From Bacillota bacterium (GTDB lineage: Bacteria; Bacillota; Clostridia; Lachnospirales; Lachnospiraceae), in NCBI GenBank assembly GCA_023450835.1, contig JAEXGM010000096.1, positions 1 through 41,876 of the forward strand: 41,876 nt of DNA. The letters are read 5' to 3'. Below the pieces are notes generated by a model. That model was given only the letters and a program-made list of their open reading frames with translations. It had not been told where the DNA came from and made no database searches. The translations under genes and the position numbers were made by a program. Of this stretch, positions 1 to 10,534 are shown piece by piece (the first letter of the stretch is position 1; each line of letters begins with the position of its first letter).

Positions 1-2
1 CA

Positions 3-3000
3 ACTCCAACTCCGCCAACAGGACCTCCGACCTCACCCCCTGCTGAAGAAGTTGAATATCCCGCCGAATCCTGGGCATCCAAGGAACCACCTTTAGCCTA
101 TGCGGAAATAAAGGAGGGAACTATTTATAACGAAACCTTTGAGGCAATGGCGGGGATACCGTCTACCAGAACCATGTATTTCTCCTCCGGCGGCAATGAA
201 TTCATGGTCGATCTGCAGGTGGAATATGAACATGATACATCTGCTGCAAGGGAATATATTACGCATTATAACGGAACAGAATGTGAGTATAAATTAAATG
301 ATCAACTAAAAGGCGGAACAGGAACTTATTCATTGACAGAGACATTTGTCGGTGATGCGGCGGGCAATACAATTAGTAAGTCTGTCATAGCGGAATCTTC
401 CAATATTGAAGCTCCTGTGGGTTATGCGACCGATAATATCACCGTTAGCGGACATACCGGAGAAACCACCTTATGGGCGGAATGGAAAGGCAGTATCAGC
501 AATAATACAAAGGAACCCTCTGACATTGGAAGCTTTGATGCCGGTAAAGCGGGAACACCCTGTGCCGGTAAGGATTACGATGTCGGTAAGCTAAGAACAA
601 AAGCGGAACCTTCAACAGACTGGAATGTCAGCGATTATACTACAAAATTGCAAGAAGCTGTCAGTTGGGCAACTAAGATGGAAGCTACTAACAGCAGTTA
701 TACCGTTCAGAAAATAGCGGACAGCGACGGGCAGATACGTCAGTACAAGGTAGGTGATGCTGTAATTACGGTAACTTTAACGGGAGGAAGTAATAACTAT
801 GCTCATACGACCCAAAGAAGTTACAGCGGTGGTACCTATACAACATCAAGTGCCTCAGGAGCTTCTCTGAACAGCACTGATAAGAATAGACTGGGCAGCG
901 GCTGGGGTTGGAGCGACGGCAAATTAGGTTTCGGAAGCGGATACGATGATTGCGGACACGGACATGGTGCTACAGGATGGCATGTAGAGCCAAAGGAAGC
1001 CGTTCCGCCGGATAAAGACGGCAATGGCGGAAGCCCTGCTGTGCCAGGTGTACCTCATTGGCATAACTGCGGTACATTTACATCTGCTCAGGATATTACC
1101 CAGGGGGCATCTGGTACTATTGATTTTACCATAAACGTGACCTTCAAAAATGGTACACTTACCTCAACAAATCATGATGGTAATACATCTGATGTAACAG
1201 CAGCCACGATTACAGGTTTGACAAAAATTCCTGCACATGCTTTGTGCGGACCCTGCTGTTCTCATGATTTACCTGCGGTTGAAGATGTATGGTATCAGGA
1301 TTTAACTTATGATACGATTAAAATAACAAAAAGTAACGTTTATAAAATTCAAAATGGATTTGTCACTGACATGTCGGAAATAACTTATGGCGGCGATGAA
1401 AATATCATTGCAGGGATAAAACAGGGTGACCCGAATATCTTCTACAATATAGCCGCTTATAATAACCCTGTTTTTAATAGTGACAAAAAGTTGACAAATG
1501 GTTCTCAAATCGGCAGAATCAGGTATTCTCTGCAGGAGGCACAAGGCGATAAAGTCTATTATGAAGAAATGTCTGCCGGAGTGAAAAAGAGAACGAATAA
1601 ATGTGACGGTTTAATGGTGGTGAAGAGTCCACAAAACCCTGCTCCTCCTGCCAAGTCAGGTCATCAGCTGGGGTATGCCTCCGGTACTTTGTACAGTAAT
1701 GGCAAAACAGATGGATATTTAACCGCACCGGCAGTAAATATAACCACTGAGGATTTCGAGTCGGATAATACGGCCACGGTGGCTGCACCTAAAACTGCAT
1801 ATAGCAATAAGCTGGATTCCAGAGACTTGGCTACGGAGGAATGGAAGCGCTTCTATACCAGACGTACGCAGCCGGTAACTGCTACCGTAATATCGGATAT
1901 GCTTATTTTACAGACCTCCAGCGGAGACCAGAGTCCTGTTTATTATGAGGAGAATACGAAAGCCGTGAAGGCTCAGGAGGATTTTAATTCCCTACAGGCT
2001 TCCGGTGATATTAATAAAGCGTCTACTCAAAAAGAAGTGGATGCAAAGTGGGCTAAGATGTGGACCAATAATCCGACTTCTTTTGCAAAAGCTATTGACT
2101 CGGTAATTAATGTGGGCTCTTATAACGGTAAATATAATCAGACAACGTCAAAGTACAGCGGAACAGGTAATGGAGCCAGAATAGCTACAAGATTTGACAA
2201 TGACGTATCCGTTTTTACTTCACCAAGAGATGAATTGAGTCTGGCTGATGTCAAGAGCAACCAGTCGTTTTCAAAGCCTGCTGGCGGCACTTCTAATATA
2301 GCTTCTCCCGGCAAGGCACAGGCCCGTATGGACAGGGTAGCCGATTTGCGGCTGTTTGTAGATAAGATAAAGCAGGATCCAACAAATGAAAATGCTGAAT
2401 ATGTAACCGGAAACTCCTATGTTTTCTATCTTCCTATTTTAAAATATAAGATAGTCGGAGACCCTGTAGTGATAACACCGGAAGATGCAGGAGAAAGTAC
2501 AAATGTTGGAGAAAATGAAGAAAATGCCGATGACGGAACTGGCGACAAGGATAAAATACCGGATGCATTTGAAGAGGAAGAGAGCGATATACTGGCAGAT
2601 GGAGGGTATCATTATGGTCCCGGTCTTATTTATGAGACGAAATATTCAGCTTACGATGACAACTCGGATTATAAAGTTAATAACTTTATCGTATTAGATG
2701 CAGTATCATCCCAGGATGCAATGGTGGTAAAATCTGATGTGGAGGACCAGCGTACGGAGGAAGGCATAGTAAAAGATGCCATGGAAACTTTACAGGCATT
2801 GGAAAAATGCCCTGGCACTCCTGCCTTGTGTGAATACAGAAAGCTGAACTGCAAGTATACACTAGATACCACAAGTCTGTCCTTTGACTTCGAAAAAACA
2901 GATAAGGTACCTGTTTTTGATGATGATGTAAGTGAAACGGACGGGGAATACATAACGAATAAGATCATTAATGAAGACGGAGCTCATACAACTTATAAAC

Positions 3001-6000
3001 TGCCTTCCGCCATTACCTTGATATCAGGCGACGGAACCTATTCCGGGTTCGATACAGGGCAGTTCCTGAAAGTAGCAGGACAAGGGTCAAGTCTTAAATT
3101 TTCTTACAACGATTGTAAAATTTATTTAACCAGTACTTCAAGGGTCAAAATATCTGCTGATTTGTATATACCGGCAGCACCGGCATCAAATACCATGCTG
3201 TTTTCAATCGGCGGTGTAGGATTGTATATACCGGCTAATACCGCTTCCCCTGTATTTATTGCAAGTACGGGACAAAAGCGGACATCAACGGCAAATATCC
3301 TCGGAAGGAAAGTTAAAATTGTTGCGACCTTCAGTCTTGGTTCGTTATATGACTGTGAATTATCTGTTGATGGTACTAAAGTTATATCACAAATAACTAC
3401 AGGTCTTACAGATGCCCAGATCGCCGCTGCAGCAATTGATGAAACTATGAGAGGCGGCGGACTTAATATTGGCTGCTGGGAATATGATAGCACATATGCC
3501 ACAGACTTCTATGTGGATAATGTAGTTATTACCAGATGCGGAGGCAGCTTAGAACATACGGCAAGCTGTTATACGACCTACAAAAGGGCAAACCAGGTGT
3601 ATCAGGATTTGTATAACGGTGTTCCGGTTAAAAAAGATTCAACAAAGGTTACTTCTATTGACTGGTCAGGAATTTATAATGACGGTACATACGGCATAGT
3701 GTCCGAATACTCCAAGCATGTACATGATTCCAGCTGTTTAACGATAGGCAGTGAAGGATATCAAATTGCTTTGGCAGAAGCAAAAGCCGGTGATTGGACC
3801 GACCTGAAGAAAGAGCTGGGTACGGAGTTATTTAATAAAGTTGTAACGCAGTTTAATATTAATACATCCAATATTCCTGATGGTATGCTGACAAAGTCTT
3901 ATAATGGAAAGCTCTGGGGACGTGTATTTTATCAGGATTCGTCAACCGGCCAATATTTTGCAAATGAAGCAGAAACATTAAGCACCGATACTACTTATAA
4001 GTATTCCTGCTTGAATCAGATTCAGAATTTCAAACCCGATTCTAAATACGAATTTATGCTTTACTATCCGGAAAACGGGAAAACCAACATATGGAAGCAG
4101 ACAAACAGACCTCAGGATGAATTGGAAACCAGTTCAGACGGTTCACAATCTGCTGCCGGCTATGAAGCAGTATCTGTTCAGATGAGTGATAATTTCTGGG
4201 GAGGCTTAGTGAAATCCAGTTCAGGAGCTTCTTTACTGGACGGTTCTACCTATCATGGAAACTGGTGGTATGCAATCGGCTCTTATGCTCCTTATGTAAC
4301 AGCAACTGGCATACCTGGCGGAAACAGTACAATTGTAAATAAAGTAGAATTGTGGATGGTAATTAAATCCGGCAGCGGCAGCAGTAATGTTGACGGCAAT
4401 ACCAGCAGAACGGCTACTATTGATACGGAAACTGAAAAAGTGACCCAGACACAAACTATAAATACGGGTACTGCGTATAACTTCGGATATACAGGTAATT
4501 ATCAGACATTTACAGCGCCTGCATCGGGTACGTATAAACTTGAAGTTTGGGGAGCACAGGGTGGAAGTGGTTTAAATACAATTGGTGGAGACGGGGGATA
4601 TGCAACTGGTAACTACTATTTATCAGAAGGAACAACCGTTTATTTATATGTAGGCGGGCAAGGCGGTACACCATCTGCTGGTTGGAACGGAGGAGGTGCC
4701 GGCGGCATTGATACTGGTTCCGGACAAACTGGAGGCGGAGGCGGCGGTGCTTCTGATATAAGGGTAGGTGGTACTAATTTAACTAATAGGATAATTGTAG
4801 CTGGTGGAGGTGCCGGTGGGGGCAGAGATGGAACAAGTGGTGTTGGCGGAGGTATGTCCGGTACAGCTAGCACCTCTTATAATCTCGGATATCCAGGGCA
4901 GCCCGGTACACAATCGGTTGGAGGCTCTGCCTATATTACATCCAGAGGCGCTACCAGTGGATCATTAGGGCAAGGTGGAAGAGGAAGTACCGGTTATAAC
5001 TCTGCTGGCGGAGGTGGCGGAGGCGGAGGCTACTACGGAGGCGGAGGCGGTACAAGTACTCAGGATCACGGTTCAGGGTGGTCAGCTGGAGGCGGAGGCG
5101 GTTCCGGATATATCGGTGGTGTCACAGGTGGCAGTACATCCGCTGGTATAAGAAGCGGTAGTGGATATGCAACTATAACATTACTAATCGGCGGAACGGT
5201 AACCTCCTATGAGACAGTTATCACAACTGAAACAGTACAAAACCCCACAGGACTTGTAAAAGCAGGTCAAACATATACTTACGGATCTACAGGAGGCATG
5301 CAGGCGATAACACTGCCGGCAGGAAGTTATAAGCTGGAAGCTTATGGTGCATCCGGCGGCGGAAATACCGCAAGCGGCAGCTCAAGAGGTTCAAGAGGCG
5401 GAAAAGGCGGTTATACAACCGGTACCATTACCTTGAAAGAAACAACTACTCTTTATATTTATGTAGGAGGAGAAGGTGCATCCGGTGTGAGCACAGCGGC
5501 CGGAGGCTGGAATGGCGGCGGTAATGCGGTCTGGGCTTCAACTACTAAGATTGGTGCCGGAGGAGGTGCTACGGACTTCCGTCTGATAAGCGGAAATTGG
5601 AATGATATAAACAGTCTGAAAAGCAGAATTCTGGTTGCCGGCGGAGGCGGTGGTTCTGATGATACCGGTGATGCGTCCGGTTCCTATAATGCGAAGCAGC
5701 CGGGTACTTTCAGTGCACCTTTGGTAAATGATAATGATGAAACCGGCGGTGCCGGCGGAGGATTTACCGGCGGCGGTGCCGTAACAAGCGGATATGAGGC
5801 AAATTACGGATATGGTTCCCAGTACAGCGGAGGCGCAGCTGGAGCAGGAGGTGTAAGCGGTGGCTTTGGATATGGCGGTGCCAATACGAATTCCGGTGCA
5901 GATTATGGCGGCGGTGGTGGCGGCTACTATGGCGGAGCCTCCGGCGGCGGTGCTTTCCAGGGAGGTGCCGGCGGATCATCCTATGTATCCGGCTATACCG

Positions 6001-8513
6001 GTTGTGATACCACTTATAGGGCTAACCAGAATAATACAGCATTTGCGGACGTTACCCTGCAGCAGGGTGTGAGAGTCGGAAATGGTTATGCAAAAGTTAC
6101 GGTACTTGCTGTTAAGACTATGCCGGAAGATAATGAATTGTTTAACTTTATCAAAGCCAATATGAATCTCATTCCCGACAAAGTGACCACCGGCGCAGTA
6201 ACCATAGTTAATCCTATCTGGGATTGTAAAACTAAAAATAACACCGGTATAACATATACGGAACAAACGATATTGACCTGTACAGAGCCTCATCATTCCG
6301 GCGGACATTATGATTATGCCAGTGATATATGCTGGGACGCATGCGGTAATGATGATAATCATAAGAAAACCAATTCGGAAGTATTAGATGCTAATGGGAC
6401 TAAAGTACAACAGGCTACTTATGTAACCCTTGATAATTTCTTTAAAGTACATTTTCCGAACACTGGAGATTTCTTGGGAGATATTTCTTCTTTTGGCATA
6501 CTGCAGCCTTCTGTTTACAGAGGAAAAGGGTATGAACAGAATATGGATACTACTGAATGGCTGAGAGAGAAATATGTGAAGTTTGATTATGATGTTCTAT
6601 ATGACAGGAATGGTGTTTGGGAAAGCTATACGGCCGGTAATTGGATATCTTTAGAGATCATAGACAAATCAACAACTATAAGATATACCTTAAACAACGG
6701 TACCGAGCTTTCGTTAAACGGAAATACCTATGTATTTGATGTGGCAAATGGCTTAGTGAGATGCAACGGAGGAAGTACGACTCTTATTGAAGGTAATAAT
6801 ATGGCGGTAATGAACGGGAAGATATTTGTAGTAAATGGCGATGGCACCGTAAGTGTAAGTGACCCTTATTCAGAATATAACTTTTACTGTTTACTTGAAA
6901 ATAATGAACACGCCTGCGTTGAAGCTCAATTTGCTGTGGAAGGGATTAATTACGATGAGCAAAGTGGGACGGATAATCCTTATTACGGAAATGACAGTTA
7001 TGAAGAAGAGTATGACATTTATAAATACGGTAATACGTATTCAACTAACAAAGACAGATTCAGTGATTTCACATCGAATCATACCGCAGCCAAACTTTCT
7101 TATGTTGACGTAATTGGGCGTATCGGAAACTTAATTGTGGAAGATACCGATGATATGAGATTTAGTAATTACTTTAAAAAATCAGTAGTTGAAAATAATG
7201 ATGACTGGTTGATTCAGGGAATAATCTCACGTGTAGACAGCTCAATTTCAGAACACTACCTGTCATGGCACAGAAATTCTGCCGGATATCCTCTGGCAGC
7301 AGATGTCCGGGGAGAGCAGGTAAGTAAGGATAATGGTTATTATAATACCTGGGGCGCGCAGGAGTGGACAACAAAGGCAGAAAGCAACGGATTCAGCCTG
7401 TCCGCGGATAAGAACGCTAAGACCATTCTGCAGGCGGAACAATTAAAACTCGGCTATAATGTCCTATTTGATATCACAACTATGGGGGATTATAATCAAT
7501 ACCTTCAGGTTATACCGTACTTCTATGCACTGAATAAAACTACCGGTGCGCTGACACCTGTTGATGTCTATATCAACAATGACGGTAATAAGCAGCCGAT
7601 TAATTATTTTGGGTTATATTCGGAATACATGGATGATAGCGGAAACTATAAAGAGGGTTATGATGCATTAGCAGATAAACTTTATAAGTATACGATGTAT
7701 CTGAATTGGACGGATGAATACAGCCGGCGTAATTACACAGCCGGCGGCCGGGAAGCAAGTATTACCGATGCAGTCAGGGACTACTTTATCGAACCTGTCA
7801 GGGATTCGGCGGGAGAAATTGCAGGATATAAGTATTTAACAGTTCCCTATGGAAATTTCTATAATCTTGGCTCACTGCAATGCCTGCAGCCGGGGCTTCG
7901 GGCCAGAACATTCGTAGGCGGCAGCCAGATAAGTGCGATTAAGGAGCAGGCTTTAAGATTAGGAATTACGGCAAATGGTATTAATGGTGGAATTGAAACA
8001 AACCTAAACAGTGAATTTGTAAATGAAATGTTTTATCACCAGGCGCAAAGATGGCATCTTTCCATAGGAGTACCCTCCTCAGCAACATTTGTGGCCTACA
8101 GAGAAAAAGGAGTCCATATTGCACCGGAAGACAATTGGTACGAAACATCTTATGAAGAAAATGGTGTAACAAAGACGAAACAGTTCTCACAGGCTTATCT
8201 TACCTCAAATGTAGCTGATAAAGGATATGATGTCGGAAGTACTTTCCTGATTTCAGGTACACAATACACTATTACTAACAAATACCAAGCCGGAACGGAG
8301 TTTAACGACAATGATAACTACATAATTCTAATGACGGCAGACATCAAGGCAATAGGAGATGAATGGAACTTAAAGTACAGTACCGGAAATGATAATGGCT
8401 ATATTACCGCCGATGGTATTACCTACAAGTTTGATGGCACAATTCCTACATTTATTGCAGCTTACGATACGAAATCATCTTTGGTGGATGTTTCAACACA
8501 ACATACTCATTAA
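3..8513 (+). CDS. giant secreted/surface protein with tandem glycine-rich domains (5' end outside window)
   Basis: The frame is open from base 3 with a Pro/Thr-rich linker, so the true start lies upstream and the ATG at 147 is probably internal. At least 2,836 residues are present. Seen in order: a stretch ending LWAEWKG (about 460-490) that resembles the end of a Listeria-Bacteroides repeat; short Cys/His clusters (around 1240-1275, 6270-6360); a LamG/concanavalin-like beta region (about 2970-3540); and two tandem glycine-rich modules (about 4450-5200 and 5255-6120). Each module opens with a Gly-Thr-Tyr-Lys-Leu-Glu type strand and continues into VGGxGG, GGGAxD and AGGGGG runs, the layout of the ALK/LTK glycine-rich domain. 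No LPxTG or C-terminal membrane anchor is seen; the protein ends in ordinary polar sequence. It sits just before the Tad locus, so a pilus-associated or tip adhesin is an inference. The stop is TAA, followed by a terminator. Confidence 0.85.
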   Translation, partial: TPTPPTGPPTSPPAEEVEYPAESWASKEPPLAYAEIKEGTIYNETFEAMAGIPSTRTMYFSSGGNEFMVDLQVEYEHDTSAAREYITHYNGTECEYKLNDQLKGGTGTYSLTETFVGDAAGNTISKSVIAESSNIEAPVGYATDNITVSGHTGETTLWAEWKGSISNNTKEPSDIGSFDAGKAGTPCAGKDYDVGKLRTKAEPSTDWNVSDYTTKLQEAVSWATKMEATNSSYTVQKIADSDGQIRQYKVGDAVITVTLTGGSNNYAHTTQRSYSGGTYTTSSASGASLNSTDKNRLGSGWGWSDGKLGFGSGYDDCGHGHGATGWHVEPKEAVPPDKDGNGGSPAVPGVPHWHNCGTFTSAQDITQGASGTIDFTINVTFKNGTLTSTNHDGNTSDVTAATITGLTKIPAHALCGPCCSHDLPAVEDVWYQDLTYDTIKITKSNVYKIQNGFVTDMSEITYGGDENIIAGIKQGDPNIFYNIAAYNNPVFNSDKKLTNGSQIGRIRYSLQEAQGDKVYYEEMSAGVKKRTNKCDGLMVVKSPQNPAPPAKSGHQLGYASGTLYSNGKTDGYLTAPAVNITTEDFESDNTATVAAPKTAYSNKLDSRDLATEEWKRFYTRRTQPVTATVISDMLILQTSSGDQSPVYYEENTKAVKAQEDFNSLQASGDINKASTQKEVDAKWAKMWTNNPTSFAKAIDSVINVGSYNGKYNQTTSKYSGTGNGARIATRFDNDVSVFTSPRDELSLADVKSNQSFSKPAGGTSNIASPGKAQARMDRVADLRLFVDKIKQDPTNENAEYVTGNSYVFYLPILKYKIVGDPVVITPEDAGESTNVGENEENADDGTGDKDKIPDAFEEEESDILADGGYHYGPGLIYETKYSAYDDNSDYKVNNFIVLDAVSSQDAMVVKSDVEDQRTEEGIVKDAMETLQALEKCPGTPALCEYRKLNCKYTLDTTSLSFDFEKTDKVPVFDDDVSETDGEYITNKIINEDGAHTTYKLPSAITLISGDGTYSGFDTGQFLKVAGQGSSLKFSYNDCKIYLTSTSRVKISADLYIPAAPASNTMLFSIGGVGLYIPANTASPVFIASTGQKRTSTANILGRKVKIVATFSLGSLYDCELSVDGTKVISQITTGLTDAQIAAAAIDETMRGGGLNIGCWEYDSTYATDFYVDNVVITRCGGSLEHTASCYTTYKRANQVYQDLYNGVPVKKDSTKVTSIDWSGIYNDGTYGIVSEYSKHVHDSSCLTIGSEGYQIALAEAKAGDWTDLKKELGTELFNKVVTQFNINTSNIPDGMLTKSYNGKLWGRVFYQDSSTGQYFANEAETLSTDTTYKYSCLNQIQNFKPDSKYEFMLYYPENGKTNIWKQTNRPQDELETSSDGSQSAAGYEAVSVQMSDNFWGGLVKSSSGASLLDGSTYHGNWWYAIGSYAPYVTATGIPGGNSTIVNKVELWMVIKSGSGSSNVDGNTSRTATIDTETEKVTQTQTINTGTAYNFGYTGNYQTFTAPASGTYKLEVWGAQGGSGLNTIGGDGGYATGNYYLSEGTTVYLYVGGQGGTPSAGWNGGGAGGIDTGSGQTGGGGGGASDIRVGGTNLTNRIIVAGGGAGGGRDGTSGVGGGMSGTASTSYNLGYPGQPGTQSVGGSAYITSRGATSGSLGQGGRGSTGYNSAGGGGGGGGYYGGGGGTSTQDHGSGWSAGGGGGSGYIGGVTGGSTSAGIRSGSGYATITLLIGGTVTSYETVITTETVQNPTGLVKAGQTYTYGSTGGMQAITLPAGSYKLEAYGASGGGNTASGSSRGSRGGKGGYTTGTITLKETTTLYIYVGGEGASGVSTAAGGWNGGGNAVWASTTKIGAGGGATDFRLISGNWNDINSLKSRILVAGGGGGSDDTGDASGSYNAKQPGTFSAPLVNDNDETGGAGGGFTGGGAVTSGYEANYGYGSQYSGGAAGAGGVSGGFGYGGANTNSGADYGGGGGGYYGGASGGGAFQGGAGGSSYVSGYTGCDTTYRANQNNTAFADVTLQQGVRVGNGYAKVTVLAVKTMPEDNELFNFIKANMNLIPDKVTTGAVTIVNPIWDCKTKNNTGITYTEQTILTCTEPHHSGGHYDYASDICWDACGNDDNHKKTNSEVLDANGTKVQQATYVTLDNFFKVHFPNTGDFLGDISSFGILQPSVYRGKGYEQNMDTTEWLREKYVKFDYDVLYDRNGVWESYTAGNWISLEIIDKSTTIRYTLNNGTELSLNGNTYVFDVANGLVRCNGGSTTLIEGNNMAVMNGKIFVVNGDGTVSVSDPYSEYNFYCLLENNEHACVEAQFAVEGINYDEQSGTDNPYYGNDSYEEEYDIYKYGNTYSTNKDRFSDFTSNHTAAKLSYVDVIGRIGNLIVEDTDDMRFSNYFKKSVVENNDDWLIQGIISRVDSSISEHYLSWHRNSAGYPLAADVRGEQVSKDNGYYNTWGAQEWTTKAESNGFSLSADKNAKTILQAEQLKLGYNVLFDITTMGDYNQYLQVIPYFYALNKTTGALTPVDVYINNDGNKQPINYFGLYSEYMDDSGNYKEGYDALADKLYKYTMYLNWTDEYSRRNYTAGGREASITDAVRDYFIEPVRDSAGEIAGYKYLTVPYGNFYNLGSLQCLQPGLRARTFVGGSQISAIKEQALRLGITANGINGGIETNLNSEFVNEMFYHQAQRWHLSIGVPSSATFVAYREKGVHIAPEDNWYETSYEENGVTKTKQFSQAYLTSNVADKGYDVGSTFLISGTQYTITNKYQAGTEFNDNDNYIILMTADIKAIGDEWNLKYSTGNDNGYITADGITYKFDGTIPTFIAAYDTKSSLVDVSTQHTH

Positions 8514-8520
8514 TTTAATA

Positions 8521-8618
8521 AAAAGGCCCGGACAGAAAAGATATATCCTTGCAGCAGACAGTTTAAGTGATTTAAGCTACTGCTGCAAGGGAATCTTTAA
8601 AAACTCCGGGGCTTTTTT
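8521..8618 (+). terminator. nested intrinsic terminator after the giant gene
   Basis: An outer arm at 8521-8532 pairs with 8605-8616 with a single mismatch and runs into a T-tract. Inside it, a perfect 10-bp stem pairs CCTTGCAGCA (8547-8556) with TGCTGCAAGG (8581-8590). It starts eight bases after the stop codon and separates the giant gene from the Tad locus. Confidence 0.8.
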
Positions 8619-8693
8619 ATTTTATACAATTATGTCGTTTTCCTCTCTTTCTGATCAAAATATCATGTTTATAAGGTTCAATGCAAAAAATAA

Positions 8694-8705
8694 TCTGTCA
8701 TATTA
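8694..8705 (+). promoter_or_regulatory. shared element TCTGTCATATTA, copy 1
   Basis: Identical to 10535-10546 and 27008-27019, with one change from 17293-17304. All four copies are intergenic and upstream of genes, and an A/T-rich run precedes each. This one ends 28 bases before the likely ATG at 8734 and follows a terminator, so it plausibly marks the promoter or a regulator site for the first Tad transcription unit. No convincing -35 hexamer is conserved among the four copies. Confidence 0.55.
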
Positions 8706-8733
8706 AAAGAAAAAAACGTAAAAGGTGTGTGCA

Positions 8734-9846
8734 ATGTGTAAAGTAAAACGAAATATTCTTATAATTCTGCTTCTGACAGTATTAATTCCAATAAATGTAT
8801 CTGCATCTGCAACTTATACCACGGATGATTTAAGAGAATTAATGGGAATGCACAGGTTATCAGAAGACGGTTCCATGACAGAAATCAAAAGTCTTCTAAG
8901 TATCTGTTATAAACAGGAAGAATGGAATGAACTGGTTTCTGCACTGGGAGATATAGAAGATACGGAGTTAAAGGACTTTAAAGAAAAAGAGGATGCATGG
9001 TATCAGGCGAAAGATAAGCTGGAGAAAGATTTTACCGGTAATGAAACCCTTGAGTTGGTTTTGGAGGATTATGTAGATTATCAGACGGCTGCATCTCTCC
9101 GGAGTAAATATACGGATACAAATTCTTATGAATTATCACTCATTGAGGCTGATGATATCAGTGCGAAAATCGCCTATGCAAATTCTCTGCTGAATGCGGT
9201 CAATGATGAAACGAATATCGGAGTTATCGGTAATAACATGGAGACCTTCACTCAGGCAAAACTACTCATTGCTATACCATTTGGCAGTACCTATTCCATA
9301 GAAAGCGGAAAGAAGCAAACCAATAAAGGGCTTACAGTATTAATTCAGCAGGGGCATAAAGTCTATTCCCAGTTTAACGGGCTTGTAACAGCAGTAACAG
9401 CCAATTCAGTTACTGTCAGAACAGGCAGCTCCATTGAGATGGAATATACCGGAATTAAACCATTGGTAAAAACAAAACAAAAAATTAAACAGTACACTGC
9501 TATCGGTAAAACAGAAACAAAAACAATGACAGTAAAATTTAAATTGAACACAGTATATTTTGACCCATTATTGCTGTATGGTTCAAGGAGCAATGACTGG
9601 TATGGGCAATGGCAGAATGCCAACCCCGGCTGTACCATAGAAAAAAGTGACTATTCCGGGCTGAAAGACAAACTGCCTGAAAAACTGTCAGAAAAAGCCC
9701 CTGATCTTGATAATGCCGGAGCTATGATAAATAAAGATGGAACTACAGCGCAGATCATAATTCAAGGTGACAATAAATATACGGATACCCCGGACAATAT
9801 TACAACAGAAAAAACAGAGCCGGGAATTATCGAGAATGGAAAATAA
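8734..9846 (+). CDS. secreted protein with degenerate LytM/M23-like domain
   Basis: A GTG at 8725 is in frame, but AAAGG (about 8720-8725) is better spaced for the ATG at 8734, giving 370 residues. The N-terminus is a classical signal peptide: basic MCKVKR, a hydrophobic run, then VSASA before a likely cleavage. The middle is helical and charged. The last third (about 9330-9580) has the strand pattern of the LytM/M23 barrel: a conserved V-Y-S-Q-F-N-G-L-V, then a Tyr-containing strand, then I-K-Q-Y-T-A-I-G, then a strand ending F-D-P-L-L. The HxxxD and HxH zinc ligands of active M23 peptidases are not evident, so catalysis is unlikely. Family knowledge suggests a structural or peptidoglycan-binding role, such as helping the pilus cross the wall (inference). 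First gene of the Tad cluster. Confidence 0.65.
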   Translation: MCKVKRNILIILLLTVLIPINVSASATYTTDDLRELMGMHRLSEDGSMTEIKSLLSICYKQEEWNELVSALGDIEDTELKDFKEKEDAWYQAKDKLEKDFTGNETLELVLEDYVDYQTAASLRSKYTDTNSYELSLIEADDISAKIAYANSLLNAVNDETNIGVIGNNMETFTQAKLLIAIPFGSTYSIESGKKQTNKGLTVLIQQGHKVYSQFNGLVTAVTANSVTVRTGSSIEMEYTGIKPLVKTKQKIKQYTAIGKTETKTMTVKFKLNTVYFDPLLLYGSRSNDWYGQWQNANPGCTIEKSDYSGLKDKLPEKLSEKAPDLDNAGAMINKDGTTAQIIIQGDNKYTDTPDNITTEKTEPGIIENGK

Positions 9847-9868
9847 CAGAACGGAGCGGAAGCTGTCA

Positions 9869-10513
9869 ATGAAAAACAAATTACATATAACAAAAAAACA
9901 AATTTTAATTTTTGTTTTCTTACTGGTACTGTTGTTTATAACAATAATAGTAATTCTTGAAAAAACAAAAAAAGCCGAAGATGTTGTATCAGAGAATGAT
10001 ATAACATCCTACATTGTCACAGAATCCTTTATAGAAAACAGCGATGGTGTATCTAAATATTATGAAAGCCGGTTTAATATTAGAGAGAAGAAGGCTTATT
10101 TGGTTCTGGTTGAAGAAAATGGCGTCCAAACGGAAAAGACCCTCATGGAAATTGAAACAAAATTTACGAAGGAGAACAGGGACATAATTCTTGGAGATGA
10201 ATATAACGCAGAATTAAAGGATTTAAACCGGTATGCGGACGATTCGGGTTTTGTATATAAATGCAGTGTTGATGAAATACAGGGTTTTCTGACTAATGAA
10301 GCATTAGATGGTAAAATAAGGTTTGCACATGAGACACCGGCTTATTATGAATGTTATTTAGAAAAGGGAGACGGTGAAATAATGAGAGGGCTGCTCATAT
10401 ATGATTCAGACATGAAAAACGGAACATTAATTTATAAGCAATGCAAGGAGGGTATCAGGATACCGGCAGTACTTGATGCGGTCACAGCAGTTGAAAGCAG
10501 CGAAAAACAATAA
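9869..10513 (+). CDS. bitopic membrane protein of unknown function
   Basis: Three in-frame ATGs are possible: 9767, 9836 and 9869. The first two would overlap the previous gene. The SD-like GGAGCGGAAG (9853-9862) sits six bases before 9869, which is preferred and gives 214 residues. A basic N-terminus is followed by one strongly hydrophobic segment (about residues 12-33), then an acidic extracytoplasmic domain with mixed alpha/beta character. I do not recognise the family. It lies 22 bases after the LytM-like gene, and the pair form one transcription unit ahead of the CpaB-like gene, so a role in pilus assembly or anchoring is contextual inference only. Confidence 0.6.
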   Translation: MKNKLHITKKQILIFVFLLVLLFITIIVILEKTKKAEDVVSENDITSYIVTESFIENSDGVSKYYESRFNIREKKAYLVLVEENGVQTEKTLMEIETKFTKENRDIILGDEYNAELKDLNRYADDSGFVYKCSVDEIQGFLTNEALDGKIRFAHETPAYYECYLEKGDGEIMRGLLIYDSDMKNGTLIYKQCKEGIRIPAVLDAVTAVESSEKQ

Positions 10514-10534
10514 TTCAACATCATTTAAAAATTA

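Noticed and set aside
1..146. ATG at 147 as the true start of the giant protein
   Set aside because: The frame is open back to the window edge, no SD precedes 147, and the upstream codons form a plausible Pro/Thr linker.
4450..6120. Glycine-codon runs that look like tandem DNA repeats, plus long antisense frames across them
   Set aside because: The repetition follows protein composition (GGN codons) without a fixed unit, and the antisense frames are Pro/His-rich shadows with no SD.
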